Source: Microtetraspora glauca
GTDB lineage: Bacteria; Actinomycetota; Actinomycetes; Streptosporangiales; Streptosporangiaceae
Reading direction: 5' to 3'
DNA: 64,000 nucleotides
NCBI GenBank assembly: GCA_001570385.1
Contig: BBYL01000035.1
Span: 1-64,000 of the forward strand
In this document: positions 7,811 through 16,412 of the stretch, in pieces
Layout: each line of letters opens with the position of its first letter
Numbering within the stretch: position 1 is the stretch's first letter
Program-made: the position numbers and the translations under genes
Notes under the pieces: generated by a model
What the model was told of the DNA's origin: nothing
Databases searched by the model: none
Seen by the model: only the letters and a program-made list of their open reading frames with translations

Positions 7811-8780
7811 GCGAGGAGAGCGTGGCGAACACGGCGGTGGGTTCGTAGCCGCAGTGGGCCATGCAGTTCGCGCAACGGGGATCGCGTCCCCGGCCGTAGG
7901 ACTCCCAGTCGGTGTCCTCGACCAGCTCCCGGTAGGTCGCCGCGTACCCGTCGGACATGAGGTAGCAGGGGCGCTGCCAGCCGAACAGCGAGTACGACGG
8001 GATGGCCCACGCCGTGCATGGGAAGTCGACCTTGCCCTCCAGGAAGTCGAGGAACAGGGGCGTGTGGTTGAACCGCCACCGCCGCCGGTTCCCGCCGGAG
8101 AACGCCTTGCGGAACAGCTCCCTGGTCTCCCGTACGCCGAGGAAGTGGTCCTGGTCGGGCGCCTTCTCGTACGCGTACCCGGGCGAGATCATCATCTCGT
8201 CGACCTTGAGGTCGTCGTTGAGGTAGTTGAGCACGTCGATGACGGTCTGCGGGCTGTCGGTGTTGAAGAACGTGGTGTTCGTGGTGATCCGGAACCCGCG
8301 GCGCCTGCATTCCCGCACCGCTTCGACGGCCTCGTCGAACACGCCCTCCTTGCACACCGACGCGTCGTGCCGCTCGCGCATCCCGTCGAGGTGGACCGTC
8401 CAGGCGAAGTACCGCGACGGCTCGAACTGGTCGATCTTCTTGGGGATCAGCAGCGCGTTGGTGCAGAGGAACACGTACGTCTTCCTGGCGACGAGCTCCC
8501 GCACCATCTCCGCGATCTGCGGGTGCATGAGGGGCTCGCCGCCGGCGATCGACACCATGGGGGCCCCGCACTCCTCGACGGCGGCGATGGCCTGCTCGAC
8601 CGGCATGCGCCGCTTGAGCACGTCGGCGGGATGCTGGATCTTGCCGCAGCCTGCGCATTTCAGGTTGCAGGCGAACAGCGGCTCCAACTCCACCAGGAGC
8701 GGGAACTTGGCCCGCCCCCGCAGCCTCTGGCGGAGGATGTAGCCGCCGATGCGCAGGGCTTGGCGAACCGGCATCGTCAT
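7776..8780 (-). CDS. hpnH: adenosyl-hopene transferase HpnH (radical SAM)
   Basis: 334 aa. The radical SAM CxxxCxxC motif is CNLKCAGC (Cys38, 42, 45), followed by SIAGGEPLMHP, the SAM-binding GGE region. The C-terminal CANCMAHCGYEP carries further cysteines typical of HpnH. The enzyme adds the 5'-deoxyadenosyl group of SAM to diploptene, giving adenosylhopane, the first step of side-chain extension in hopanoids. The ATG at 8780 is preceded by AAGGAGG with good spacing and overlaps the stop of the HpnG-IspH gene by four bases (ATGA), indicating translational coupling. It is the last gene of the hopanoid operon. Confidence 0.93.
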   Translation of the reverse strand: MTMPVRQALRIGGYILRQRLRGRAKFPLLVELEPLFACNLKCAGCGKIQHPADVLKRRMPVEQAIAAVEECGAPMVSIAGGEPLMHPQIAEMVRELVARKTYVFLCTNALLIPKKIDQFEPSRYFAWTVHLDGMRERHDASVCKEGVFDEAVEAVRECRRRGFRITTNTTFFNTDSPQTVIDVLNYLNDDLKVDEMMISPGYAYEKAPDQDHFLGVRETRELFRKAFSGGNRRRWRFNHTPLFLDFLEGKVDFPCTAWAIPSYSLFGWQRPCYLMSDGYAATYRELVEDTDWESYGRGRDPRCANCMAHCGYEPTAVFATLSSLKESLRAVRGD

Positions 8781-10273
8781 CTCGATCGCACCTCCTTGGG
8801 CAACGTGAACTGGATGGTCTCCTCGGCCACCCTGCGCTCCTCGACGGTCACCGGACCGAGCCCGCCGAGGGCGGCCACGACCGCGTCCACCAGGGCGGGC
8901 GGGGCGGAGGCGCCGGCGGTCAGCCCGACCGCGCGGGCGTCCGCGAGCCAGTCCAGGGCGATGTCTCCGGGGCCGTCGATCAGGTGGGCGGGGGCGGCGC
9001 GGCCCGCGACCTCGGCCAGCCGCCGCGAGTTGGACGAGTTGGCCGAGCCGACGACGAGCACCAGGTCGCACTCCTCGGCCACCTCGCGTACGGCGTGCTG
9101 CCGGTTGGTGGTGGCGTAGCAGATGTCGTCCTTCTGGGGGCCCTCGGCGTCGGCGAACCGGTCACGGATCGCGGCGGCGATGTCGGCCGCCTCGTCCACG
9201 GCGAGGGTGGTCTGCGTCAGGTAGGACACCCGCCGGCCGTCGGGGAGCGCCGCCACGTCGTCCACGTCCTCGACGAGGACGACGGAGTCCGGGATCTCGC
9301 CGAGGGTGCCCTCGATCTCCTCGTGCCCGGCGTGCCCGATCAGCGCCACCAGGTCGCCGCGGGCGGCGAACCTGCGCGCCTCGGCGTGCACCTTCGTGAC
9401 CAGCGGGCAGGTCGCGTCGATCACCCGCAGGCCGCGCCGCGCGGCCTCGTCGCGTACGCCGGGGGACACGCCGTGCGCGGAGAAGACCGTGACGACCCCC
9501 TCGGGCACCTCGTCGAGTTCGTCGACGAAGACGGCCCCGCGCTCCTCCAGCTCGCGTACGACGTGCAGATTGTGCACGATCTGCTTGCGCACGTAGACCG
9601 GGGGACCGTACCGGTCCAGGGCGCGCTCGACGATCTCGATGGCCCGCTCGACCCCGGCGCAGAACGACCGGGGCGCGGCGAGCAGCACCAGGCGCGGTCC
9701 GCCGGCCGCCGCCCAGCGGGTCAGCGGCGGGCCGACCTGGCGCAGGGTGCGGCAGGCCAGGACGCCGCCGCGGATGGTCGCCGGGCGCAGCAGCGGGACT
9801 TCGGGGGTATCGACGATGACCCGCACGGCGGCGAAGGGCCGGCCCGCCGCGGCGGCCGCCACCGGCCCCGACTCCATGTCGACGGCCAGCGCCCCCTCGT
9901 CCGCCAGCCGCCTGCGCTCCGCGCCCGTCACTATGTGATCGGAGGTGACCAGCGGCCCGACGCGTACGGGCAGGCCCGCGCGGGCCAGTTCCCCGGCGAG
10001 GAGCGGCGCGGACGGGCAGGGCAGGGTCCGGCCGCCGAACCGGACCTCGCTCGCCACCACCACGTCGCCGGGCCGCAGCCCGCCGCCGAGGGCGCCGCCG
10101 AAACCGGTCACGGCCAGCGCTCCGGCCTTGCCCAGGCGCTCCTCGGCGCGGGCGGCGTGGCCGGGCCCCATCCCGGTCCTGATCACCTCCACGCCGCCGG
10201 CCGAGGACGGGATGCCGTCACGTACGGCTCTCGCCTCGATGCCCAGGGCGGTGCAGATCAGCAGATCGGTCAC
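8777..10273 (-). CDS. hpnG/ispH: fusion: HpnG-type adenosylhopane nucleosidase + IspH reductase
   Basis: 498 aa with two enzymes in one chain. Residues 1-185 are a nucleosidase/phosphorylase domain: TGFGGALGG, a GDVVVASEV strand and the AVDMESG motif (130-136), as in HpnG, which removes adenine from adenosylhopane to leave ribosylhopane. Residues 193-498 are a full IspH (HMBPP reductase, last step of the MEP isoprenoid pathway), with the three Fe-S cluster cysteines at 205 (SFCAGV), 289 (DATCPLV) and 385 (DICYATTN) plus AHGVSP, HAGHEEIEG and SNSRRL. The linker is only about ten residues. The gene is joined to shc upstream and hpnH downstream by ATGA overlaps. Fusion of a precursor-making enzyme to a hopanoid side-chain enzyme suggests a dedicated copy; whether another ispH exists cannot be seen here. 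Confidence 0.9.
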   Translation of the reverse strand: MTDLLICTALGIEARAVRDGIPSSAGGVEVIRTGMGPGHAARAEERLGKAGALAVTGFGGALGGGLRPGDVVVASEVRFGGRTLPCPSAPLLAGELARAGLPVRVGPLVTSDHIVTGAERRRLADEGALAVDMESGPVAAAAAGRPFAAVRVIVDTPEVPLLRPATIRGGVLACRTLRQVGPPLTRWAAAGGPRLVLLAAPRSFCAGVERAIEIVERALDRYGPPVYVRKQIVHNLHVVRELEERGAVFVDELDEVPEGVVTVFSAHGVSPGVRDEAARRGLRVIDATCPLVTKVHAEARRFAARGDLVALIGHAGHEEIEGTLGEIPDSVVLVEDVDDVAALPDGRRVSYLTQTTLAVDEAADIAAAIRDRFADAEGPQKDDICYATTNRQHAVREVAEECDLVLVVGSANSSNSRRLAEVAGRAAPAHLIDGPGDIALDWLADARAVGLTAGASAPPALVDAVVAALGGLGPVTVEERRVAEETIQFTLPKEVRSR

Positions 10274-12144
10274 GGCGAAGCCCCCTCGTCACCGGCCCGC
10301 ACGTAACGCCCCAGCGCGCTGATGGGGAAGACGAGCCGGTAAAGGTGGTAGTTGATGTAGAAATCGCCGGGGAAGCCGGTGCCCGTGAAGTAGGGCTCGT
10401 CCCATGTGCCGTCCGGACGCTGCTCGCCGACCAGCCACGCCACGCCGCGCTCCACCGCCGGTGAACGGATCTCCCCGGCGGCGAGCAGGGCCAGGAGCGC
10501 CCACGCGGTCTGCGAGGCCGTGGAGCGCCCCCGGCCGATCCAGGCGGGGTCGCGATAGGAGCGCAGGTCCTCTCCCCAGCCGCCGTCGTCGTTCTGGTGC
10601 GCCTCCAGCCACGAGACCGCCCGCCGTACGCAGGGGGCGGTGGGGCGCACCCCGGCCGCGACGAGCGCGGGCACCACGGCGCCGGTGCCGTACACGTGGT
10701 TGGCCCCCCAGCGGCCGAACCACGACCCGTCCGCCTCCTGGGCCCTCAGCAGCCAGACGACGGCCCGCCGTACGACGTCGGAGGCGGGCTCCTCGACCGC
10801 GAGAGCCTCGACGACGTGCGCGGTGACGTCGGCGGACGGCGGGTCGATGACCGCGCCGAAGTCGCAGAACGGCAGGCGTGTGCACAGTTCGCGGGTGTTG
10901 TCCGCGTCGAAGGCGCCGAAGCCGCCGTCCCGCGACACCATGCCGTCGACCCAGCGGAGGGCGCGGTCGATGGCGGGGCGGGCGTCCGGGTGCTTCACCC
11001 GGCGCAGGGCCAGGATCGCCTCGGCCGTGTCGTCGATGTCGGGGTAGCCGTCGTTGTCGAACTCGAACGCCCATCCGCCGGGCGCGAGCGACGGCCGCCG
11101 TACGCTCCAGTCGCCCGGCCCCTTGACCTCCTCGCCGAGCACCCAGTCGGCCGCGTTGACCAGCGCCGGATGGTCGCCGGACAGGCCCGCGTCGAGCAGG
11201 GCGTTGACCGCGAGAACGGTGTCCCACACCGGGGACTGGCACGCCTCCAGCCTGCGGCCCCGCTCGTCCCTGATGGTGAACCTGTCCAGGCCGTCGAGGC
11301 CCTTGCGCATGACGGGGTGGTCCAGGCGGTAGCCGCACAGGTCGAGGGCGATCAGCGAGTACACCCACGGGGGCTGGATGCCGCCCCACGATCCGTCCAG
11401 CTCCTGCCGCGTCACGATCCATTCGGCCGCGCGCCGGATCGCCGCCCGCCGCAGCCCCGGGATCGGATGCCTCTGGTACCGGTGCAGCAGTCGGTCCAGC
11501 GTGAGGAAGAAGCCGTCCCAGCCGCCGCGTACGGCACGCGGGGAGGGCCGTCCGGTCCGCAGCTCGGCCAGGCCGAACGGCAGCGGCCGCACCGGGCGCC
11601 GCGCGCTCACGATGGTGAGCGGCACGATCGTCTGCCGGGCCCAGCACGCGAAGTCGTAGACGTTGAGCGGGAACCACGGCGGCAGGAAGATCATCTCAGG
11701 CGGGAGGACGGGCAGGTCCTTCCACGGCCACTGGCCGAACAGCGCCAGCCAGATGCGGGTGAACACCCGGGACGCCTCGATCCCGCCGGAGTCCCGGACG
11801 AACCCGGCCGCGGCCCGCATGTGCGCCGCGTCGACCGGGTCCCCGGCCAGCCGCAGCGCCGCGTACGCCTCGATGGTGGTGGACAGGTCGCCCGGTCCCG
11901 CGTGGAAGTTGGCCCAGGTGCCGTCGTCGCGCTGCTGGGAGCGGATCCAGCGGGCCGCCTCCGCCGTCTCCTCCTCCGTGCGTACGCCGAGGAACTGCCG
12001 CAGCAGCAGGTCCTCGGCGTCCATGGTGACGTTCGTCTGCAACTCGGCCTTCCACCACCCCTCGGGCGTCTGGAGGCCGAGCAGGTGATCGCAGGCCGCG
12101 TCGAGGGCGAGCGCGGCGGAACTGGGAGCGGCGACTGTCGTCAT
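10270..12144 (-). CDS. shc: squalene-hopene cyclase
   Basis: 624 aa, the usual length for the family. The catalytic acid motif DxDD is at 369-372 (YPDIDDTAE). Several QW repeats are visible (for example QQRDDGTW, QELDGSWGG, QEADGSWFG, QNDDGGWGE, QRPDGTWDE), together with the aromatic-rich substrate cavity segments. The enzyme cyclises squalene to hopene/diplopterol at the inner face of the membrane. Start ATG at 12144. It begins one base after the prenyl synthase stop and ends in an ATGA overlap with the HpnG-IspH gene, so it is an internal cistron of the operon. Confidence 0.96.
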   Translation of the reverse strand: MTTVAAPSSAALALDAACDHLLGLQTPEGWWKAELQTNVTMDAEDLLLRQFLGVRTEEETAEAARWIRSQQRDDGTWANFHAGPGDLSTTIEAYAALRLAGDPVDAAHMRAAAGFVRDSGGIEASRVFTRIWLALFGQWPWKDLPVLPPEMIFLPPWFPLNVYDFACWARQTIVPLTIVSARRPVRPLPFGLAELRTGRPSPRAVRGGWDGFFLTLDRLLHRYQRHPIPGLRRAAIRRAAEWIVTRQELDGSWGGIQPPWVYSLIALDLCGYRLDHPVMRKGLDGLDRFTIRDERGRRLEACQSPVWDTVLAVNALLDAGLSGDHPALVNAADWVLGEEVKGPGDWSVRRPSLAPGGWAFEFDNDGYPDIDDTAEAILALRRVKHPDARPAIDRALRWVDGMVSRDGGFGAFDADNTRELCTRLPFCDFGAVIDPPSADVTAHVVEALAVEEPASDVVRRAVVWLLRAQEADGSWFGRWGANHVYGTGAVVPALVAAGVRPTAPCVRRAVSWLEAHQNDDGGWGEDLRSYRDPAWIGRGRSTASQTAWALLALLAAGEIRSPAVERGVAWLVGEQRPDGTWDEPYFTGTGFPGDFYINYHLYRLVFPISALGRYVRAGDEGASP

Positions 12145-12145
12145 G

Positions 12146-13153
12146 TCAGTGTCCCCGGGACGTCAGGAAGTGGGCGATGTCGAGGAACTCGGCGCGGACC
12201 GCCGAGGGCATGTCGGCGTCGGCGAGGTGGCGTTCCGCCGCGTCGAGCCGGTGCTTGGCCTCGGTCTCGGCCCAGGACCGGCCGCCCGCCTCCTCGACCA
12301 GCGCGGCGGCGGCGCGCAGGTCGGCCTCCGACAGGGGTTCCGTGCCGGCCATCAGGGCGGCGAGCCGTTCGCCCGCCCGGGTGCCGCTGGTGAGCGCGGC
12401 GACGATCGGCAGGGACTTCTTGCGGGCCCGCAGGTCCGACAACACCGGCTTGCCGGTCGCGGCCGGGCTGCCCCAGATGCCCAGCAGGTCGTCGGCGAGC
12501 TGGAACGCGAGTCCCGCCTCGGCTCCGAAGGCGGCCAGCGCCGCGATGAGCGCGTCGGGGCCGTCCACCGCCATGGCTCCGATCGAGCAGGCGCAGGCCA
12601 GCAGCGCGCCGGTCTTCTGGGTGGACATCTGCCGGCACTCGTCCAGGCTCACGTCGGAGCGCCGCTCGAACTCCAGGTCCAGCGCCTGCCCGGCGATCAG
12701 CCGCCGGGTCGCCGCGGCCAGGCAGCGGGCCGCGGGGACCCGTCCGGGGCAGCCGTCCTCGAGCAGCAGTTCCCCCGCGAGCGACAGCAGGGCGTCCCCG
12801 GCGAGGATGGCCGCCGACTGGCCGAAGACGGTCCACGCCGCGGGCCGGTGCCGCCGCATCCGGTCCCCGTCCATGATGTCGTCGTGGAGCAGCGAGAACG
12901 CGTGCACGAGCTCGACCGCCGCGGCCGCCGTCAGCGACTGCTCCGCGCCCGCCGCCCTGGCCGACAGGACGGCGAGCGCCGGCCGCAGGGCCTTGCCTCC
13001 CGGCGTGACGGGCCGCCCCTCCGGGTCGGCCCAGCCGAGGTGGTAGGCGGCGACGCGCTCCGTGATGGGGTCGAGCCTGGCCACGGCGTCGCGCAGCACC
13101 GGCTCCACCAGCCCGCGGGCGGCCACGACGGTCGGTGGGATGACCGCCCTCAC
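12146..13153 (-). CDS. polyprenyl (farnesyl-type) diphosphate synthase
   Basis: 335 aa from the GTG at 13153, which overlaps the hpnE stop as GTGA. The first aspartate-rich motif DDIMD (91-95) is followed by RMRRHRP (98-104). The second is DDLLG (221-225), in which the last Asp of DDxxD is replaced. GKALRPAL (53-60) is the diphosphate-binding segment. In this operon it most likely makes farnesyl diphosphate for HpnC/HpnD. Chain length cannot be fixed by eye, and geranylgeranyl or longer products are possible. A much longer open frame (to 14782) runs on upstream, but it is antisense-like over hpnE and is not real. Confidence 0.88.
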   Translation of the reverse strand: MRAVIPPTVVAARGLVEPVLRDAVARLDPITERVAAYHLGWADPEGRPVTPGGKALRPALAVLSARAAGAEQSLTAAAAVELVHAFSLLHDDIMDGDRMRRHRPAAWTVFGQSAAILAGDALLSLAGELLLEDGCPGRVPAARCLAAATRRLIAGQALDLEFERRSDVSLDECRQMSTQKTGALLACACSIGAMAVDGPDALIAALAAFGAEAGLAFQLADDLLGIWGSPAATGKPVLSDLRARKKSLPIVAALTSGTRAGERLAALMAGTEPLSEADLRAAAALVEEAGGRSWAETEAKHRLDAAERHLADADMPSAVRAEFLDIAHFLTSRGH

Positions 13154-14508
13154 CGGGCCGCCTCCGCGTTGGGACTCCACGTGGTGGGATCCCCCGTGTC
13201 CAGATGACGCCTGGCCAATCTGGCCGCGTTGAGTCCGCTGCGCACGGCCGCCTCCATGGTGTCGGGCCAGCCCGTGTCGGTCCACGCGCCGGCGAGAAAC
13301 AGTCCGGGCCACCGGGTGGCGGCCTCGGGGCGGAGCGCGCCGCTGCCAGGACCCTGGCGGAAGGTGGCGCGACGTTCCCTGGTGACGAAGAAGTCCGTGA
13401 CCCGGGCACGTCGCGCGCCGGGGAAGAGCCGTTCCAGCGCTGGGACGAACACGGCCCGCGCCCGCGCGGTGGGTGTGTCGATCCAGCGGTCGGCGGCCGA
13501 GACGGAAACCGCGAGGTACTGGCCGTCGCGCAGCCCGGCGACCCGCGTCTTGTCGAACACCCACTGCACCGGCGACCCCACGACCGCGGCGAACGGCAGG
13601 TCGGTGACCTTCCGGTCGTAGACGACGTGCACGTTCACGATCGGGCTGGCGGACAGGCCGTTCCAGCGCTCCCGGTCCGGCGCCGCGTCCATCGGGACGA
13701 GCCCCGCGGCCTGCTCGTGCGGCGTGGCGACGATGACCGCCGACGCCTTCACCCGCGTGCCGTCCACGACGATCACCGGTCCCGGCTCGATCGCCGTGAC
13801 CTTGGCGGACAGCCGTACGGCACCGCCGTGGCGGGCGATGGCGGCCTGCGCGGCCGTGCCGTGCAGCTCGCCGAGCGGCACGGTGGGCACGCCGATGTCG
13901 GCGGCGTCCGCCCGGCCGAACAGGGCGGTCTGGAACACCATCGCGGCCGGGCCGAGCGCCGCGTCCCCGGCGCACACGTTCAGCGCGGCGACCGCGAACA
14001 GCTCCCACAGGACGCGCCGCGCGGCGTCGCCCTGACCGTGCGCGGCCAGCCAGGTCGCGAGGTCCACCCGGTCGAGTGCGGGGTCGGCCGGGTCGAGCCG
14101 GCGCAGGGCGAGCGAGCCCCGCATCGCGCGCAGCCGGTCGGCCGGCGCGAGCAGCGGGTACCGCGCCAGCGCCGGCATGAGGTGGAACGGCCCGGGGAGC
14201 GCGGACCGCCGCAGCCGCGCCGACCGCCCGTCCGGGGTGAGCACCCGCACGTCGAACCGGTCCTGCACGTCCACCTGGGACGCGCCGCCGAGCCGGTCGA
14301 GCAGCCCGCGGTAGGCCGTGCAGCAGCGCAGGAACACGTGCTGCCCGTTGTCGACCACGAGGCCGTTGCGCACGAACGAGTGGGTGGCGCCGCCCAGCCT
14401 CGGGCGCGCCTCGTACAGCGTCGCCGGGTGGCCCGCCTCCCCGAGCGCCACGGCGGCGGCGATGCCCGCGAGACCGCCGCCGATGATCGCTACCGGAGCC
14501 CCCGTCAT
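13150..14508 (-). CDS. hpnE: squalene-forming FAD-dependent desaturase HpnE
   Basis: 452 aa. The N-terminal FAD-binding GxGxxG lies in AIIGGGLAG with the acidic end LYEARPRLGG. VVDNGQHVF, a signature near the flavin in phytoene-desaturase-like amine oxidases, follows, and FLAGAWTDTG is near the C-terminus. HpnE reduces hydroxysqualene to squalene in the HpnCDE route. The ATG at 14508 overlaps the hpnD stop (ATGA), and the end overlaps the prenyl synthase start (GTGA). The position between hpnD and shc matches its step in the pathway. Confidence 0.93.
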   Translation of the reverse strand: MTGAPVAIIGGGLAGIAAAVALGEAGHPATLYEARPRLGGATHSFVRNGLVVDNGQHVFLRCCTAYRGLLDRLGGASQVDVQDRFDVRVLTPDGRSARLRRSALPGPFHLMPALARYPLLAPADRLRAMRGSLALRRLDPADPALDRVDLATWLAAHGQGDAARRVLWELFAVAALNVCAGDAALGPAAMVFQTALFGRADAADIGVPTVPLGELHGTAAQAAIARHGGAVRLSAKVTAIEPGPVIVVDGTRVKASAVIVATPHEQAAGLVPMDAAPDRERWNGLSASPIVNVHVVYDRKVTDLPFAAVVGSPVQWVFDKTRVAGLRDGQYLAVSVSAADRWIDTPTARARAVFVPALERLFPGARRARVTDFFVTRERRATFRQGPGSGALRPEAATRWPGLFLAGAWTDTGWPDTMEAAVRSGLNAARLARRHLDTGDPTTWSPNAEAAR

Positions 14509-15374
14509 CGGCCCGCCCCCGCGAGCGCGCGCGCCGCCACCATGGCCTTCGCCCAGGGCGGCAGCGATAAGCGGGCGGACAGCGCCACGGCCGGATCCGC
14601 CGCGATGCGGTCGAGCAGGCACCGGTAGATGCCGGCCATCGCCGCCGTGCACGCCGCGCTGCGGGTGTCGAGCGCGGGCAGCAGGCGCATGCCGTCCGCG
14701 AACCACTCGCGGGCGCGGACGGCCTCGTATCGGATGAGCGTGGCGAGCCGGTGCGGCGGGTCGGTGAACCTGCCGGCGCCATCGAGGGAGAGCGTGCAGC
14801 CGAACCGTTCGAGGTCCTCGATCGGCAGGTAGATCCGCCCGGCCAGCCGGTCCTCCCGTACGTCTCTGAGAATGTTCGTGATCTGCAACGCCACCCCGAG
14901 GGCGTCGGCCAGCGGTGTGGCCCCCTCGGGGTCGTCGGTGCCGAAGACGCCGAGCGAGAGCCGCCCGATCGACCCGGCGACGCACCGGCAGTACGACAGC
15001 AGCTCGTCGAACCTGGCGTAGGTCGTGCCGCGTACGTCGGCGGCGCAGCCGTCGATCAGCTCGCCGAACGCGGCGATCGGCAGCGGGTAGCGCCGGGCGG
15101 CGTCGTGCAGCGCGATCAGGACGAGATCGTCGCTGTTCCCGTCCCGGATCCCCGGCGGGCCGTCCAGCGCCTCCCTGGCCACGGTCAGGCGGGCCAGCCG
15201 CTGCCCGGCCGTCCCCTCGCCGTCGGCGATGTCGTCGATCCGGCGGGCGAACGCGTACACCGCGCTCAGCGCGCGGCGTTTGGGCGTCGGCAGCAGCCGG
15301 AGGCCGTAGGAGAAGTTCCGTGCCTGTTTCCGCATGATCTGCTCGCAGTGCTGGTACGCCTCAGGGACGCCCAC
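14505..15374 (-). CDS. hpnD: presqualene diphosphate synthase HpnD
   Basis: 289 aa, all-helical squalene/phytoene synthase family. The first aspartate motif is DDIAD (47-51) in FARRIDDIAD. The second, near residue 170, is NILRDVREDRLAGRIYLP, which keeps the DxxxD and the tyrosine-bearing helix. It condenses two farnesyl diphosphates to presqualene diphosphate. It overlaps the 3' end of hpnC by 14 bp and hpnE by 4 bp. HpnC and HpnD are paralogues; assignment rests on order and on the LRDVREDR motif. Confidence 0.92.
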   Translation of the reverse strand: MGVPEAYQHCEQIMRKQARNFSYGLRLLPTPKRRALSAVYAFARRIDDIADGEGTAGQRLARLTVAREALDGPPGIRDGNSDDLVLIALHDAARRYPLPIAAFGELIDGCAADVRGTTYARFDELLSYCRCVAGSIGRLSLGVFGTDDPEGATPLADALGVALQITNILRDVREDRLAGRIYLPIEDLERFGCTLSLDGAGRFTDPPHRLATLIRYEAVRAREWFADGMRLLPALDTRSAACTAAMAGIYRCLLDRIAADPAVALSARLSLPPWAKAMVAARALAGAGR

Positions 15375-16221
15375 GGCCCAACCCCCTTCTGGCCAGGATG
15401 CGCAGCCACGCCCGCACCAGGCGCGTGCCGCGCGGCCGTACGGTCTGCCCGAGAACGTCGTGTTCGGCCTGTCTCAGCGCGGCGACCGTGGCGTGGCCCC
15501 CGGCGATGTAGCCCGCGATCGCGAGGCGGGCCAGGCCGTTCACCGAGGCGACGAGGGGGTCCCCCTCGTGGAGCAGCCGCTCGGCCCGCTCGGTCTGGAG
15601 CGCGACCACATCGCGCAACCGCCCCGGAGTGCTCGCCTCCGCGAGGTCGGCGTCGACGCAGCCGAACCGCTGGAGGTCCTCGTTGGGCAGGTAGATCCGG
15701 CCGCGCGCGTAGTCCTCGCCGACGTCCTGGCAGTGTTCGATGATCTGCAGCGCGGTGCAGATCCGGTCGGAGAGGTCGAGACGGTCGGGGGCGGCCACGC
15801 CGAACACGTGCAGCACGATGTGCCCGACCGGGTTGGCGGACAGCTCGCAGTAGTCGAGCAGTTCGTCGAACGTCTTGTACCTGGTGACGGTCTGGTCGCG
15901 TCGGTTCGCCTCGACCAGCCGGTGGAAGGGCGCGGGCGGGATGGAGCAGGCCGTGACCGTCGCTTCGAGATCGCGTACGGCGGGCAGGTACGGGGTCCGC
16001 CCGGCGTAGAGGCGGCGCAGGTCGGTCTCCACGGCGTCGAGCAGCCGCAGCGGGTCGCCGTGCCCGGGTTCGTCGCCGATGTCGTCGACGAACCGCGCGA
16101 AGCCGTACACCGCGAGGAGGTGATGGCGATGACCCCGTGGCAGCAGCCGGGAAGCGACCGGGAAGTTCTCCCGGCGCGCTTTGAGTGCGACGTCTCGTGC
16201 GTCGTCTCCCCCCGATGACAT
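15361..16221 (-). CDS. hpnC: hydroxysqualene synthase HpnC
   Basis: 286 aa from the ATG at 16221. It belongs to the squalene/phytoene synthase superfamily, with a first motif DDIGD (46-50) in FARFVDDIGD and a second motif EHCQDVGEDYARGRIYLP, in which the usual N-x-L-R is changed. The segment ENFPVASRLLP near the N-terminus is characteristic of HpnC. It converts presqualene diphosphate to hydroxysqualene. It is the first gene of the operon. The start is uncertain: no strong ribosome-binding site precedes this ATG, and in-frame ATGs at 16251 and further upstream exist. Confidence 0.88.
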   Translation of the reverse strand: MSSGGDDARDVALKARRENFPVASRLLPRGHRHHLLAVYGFARFVDDIGDEPGHGDPLRLLDAVETDLRRLYAGRTPYLPAVRDLEATVTACSIPPAPFHRLVEANRRDQTVTRYKTFDELLDYCELSANPVGHIVLHVFGVAAPDRLDLSDRICTALQIIEHCQDVGEDYARGRIYLPNEDLQRFGCVDADLAEASTPGRLRDVVALQTERAERLLHEGDPLVASVNGLARLAIAGYIAGGHATVAALRQAEHDVLGQTVRPRGTRLVRAWLRILARRGLGRGRP

Positions 16222-16412
16222 AAATTGAGGCTGTCCGTCGTGGGCGGCCATAAACGCGGACGCACAGCTCATTGGGGTTTGCCGGGCATGAGCTGGGCGA
16301 ATATTTGTTATCCGGACGTGCCGCCGCATTTCTGTGAATTAACCGGTGGCTATTTGCCGAAATGGTTGTTTAAACGGGAAATCGCGAGTTCGGAGGTGTG
16401 TCTCCCGTGCGC
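16222..16412 (-). promoter_or_regulatory. AT-richer leader, probable hopanoid-operon promoter region
   Basis: The 191 bp between the deacetylase stop and hpnC are markedly less GC-rich than the surroundings (about 16290-16390 contains TTTAAAC, TTAATTC and ATATTTG). As hpnC heads a tight operon of seven genes, the promoter most likely lies here. No convincing -35/-10 pair or operator can be named. Confidence 0.35.

Noticed and set aside
12146..14782. An 878-aa open frame on the minus strand
   Set aside because: Only the 3' third (from GTG 13153) encodes the prenyl synthase; the upstream part is an out-of-frame shadow of hpnE with Arg/Ala-rich nonsense.
16290..16390. AT-rich dip as a sign of horizontal transfer
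   Set aside because: It is short, non-coding and exactly where the hopanoid operon promoter is expected.
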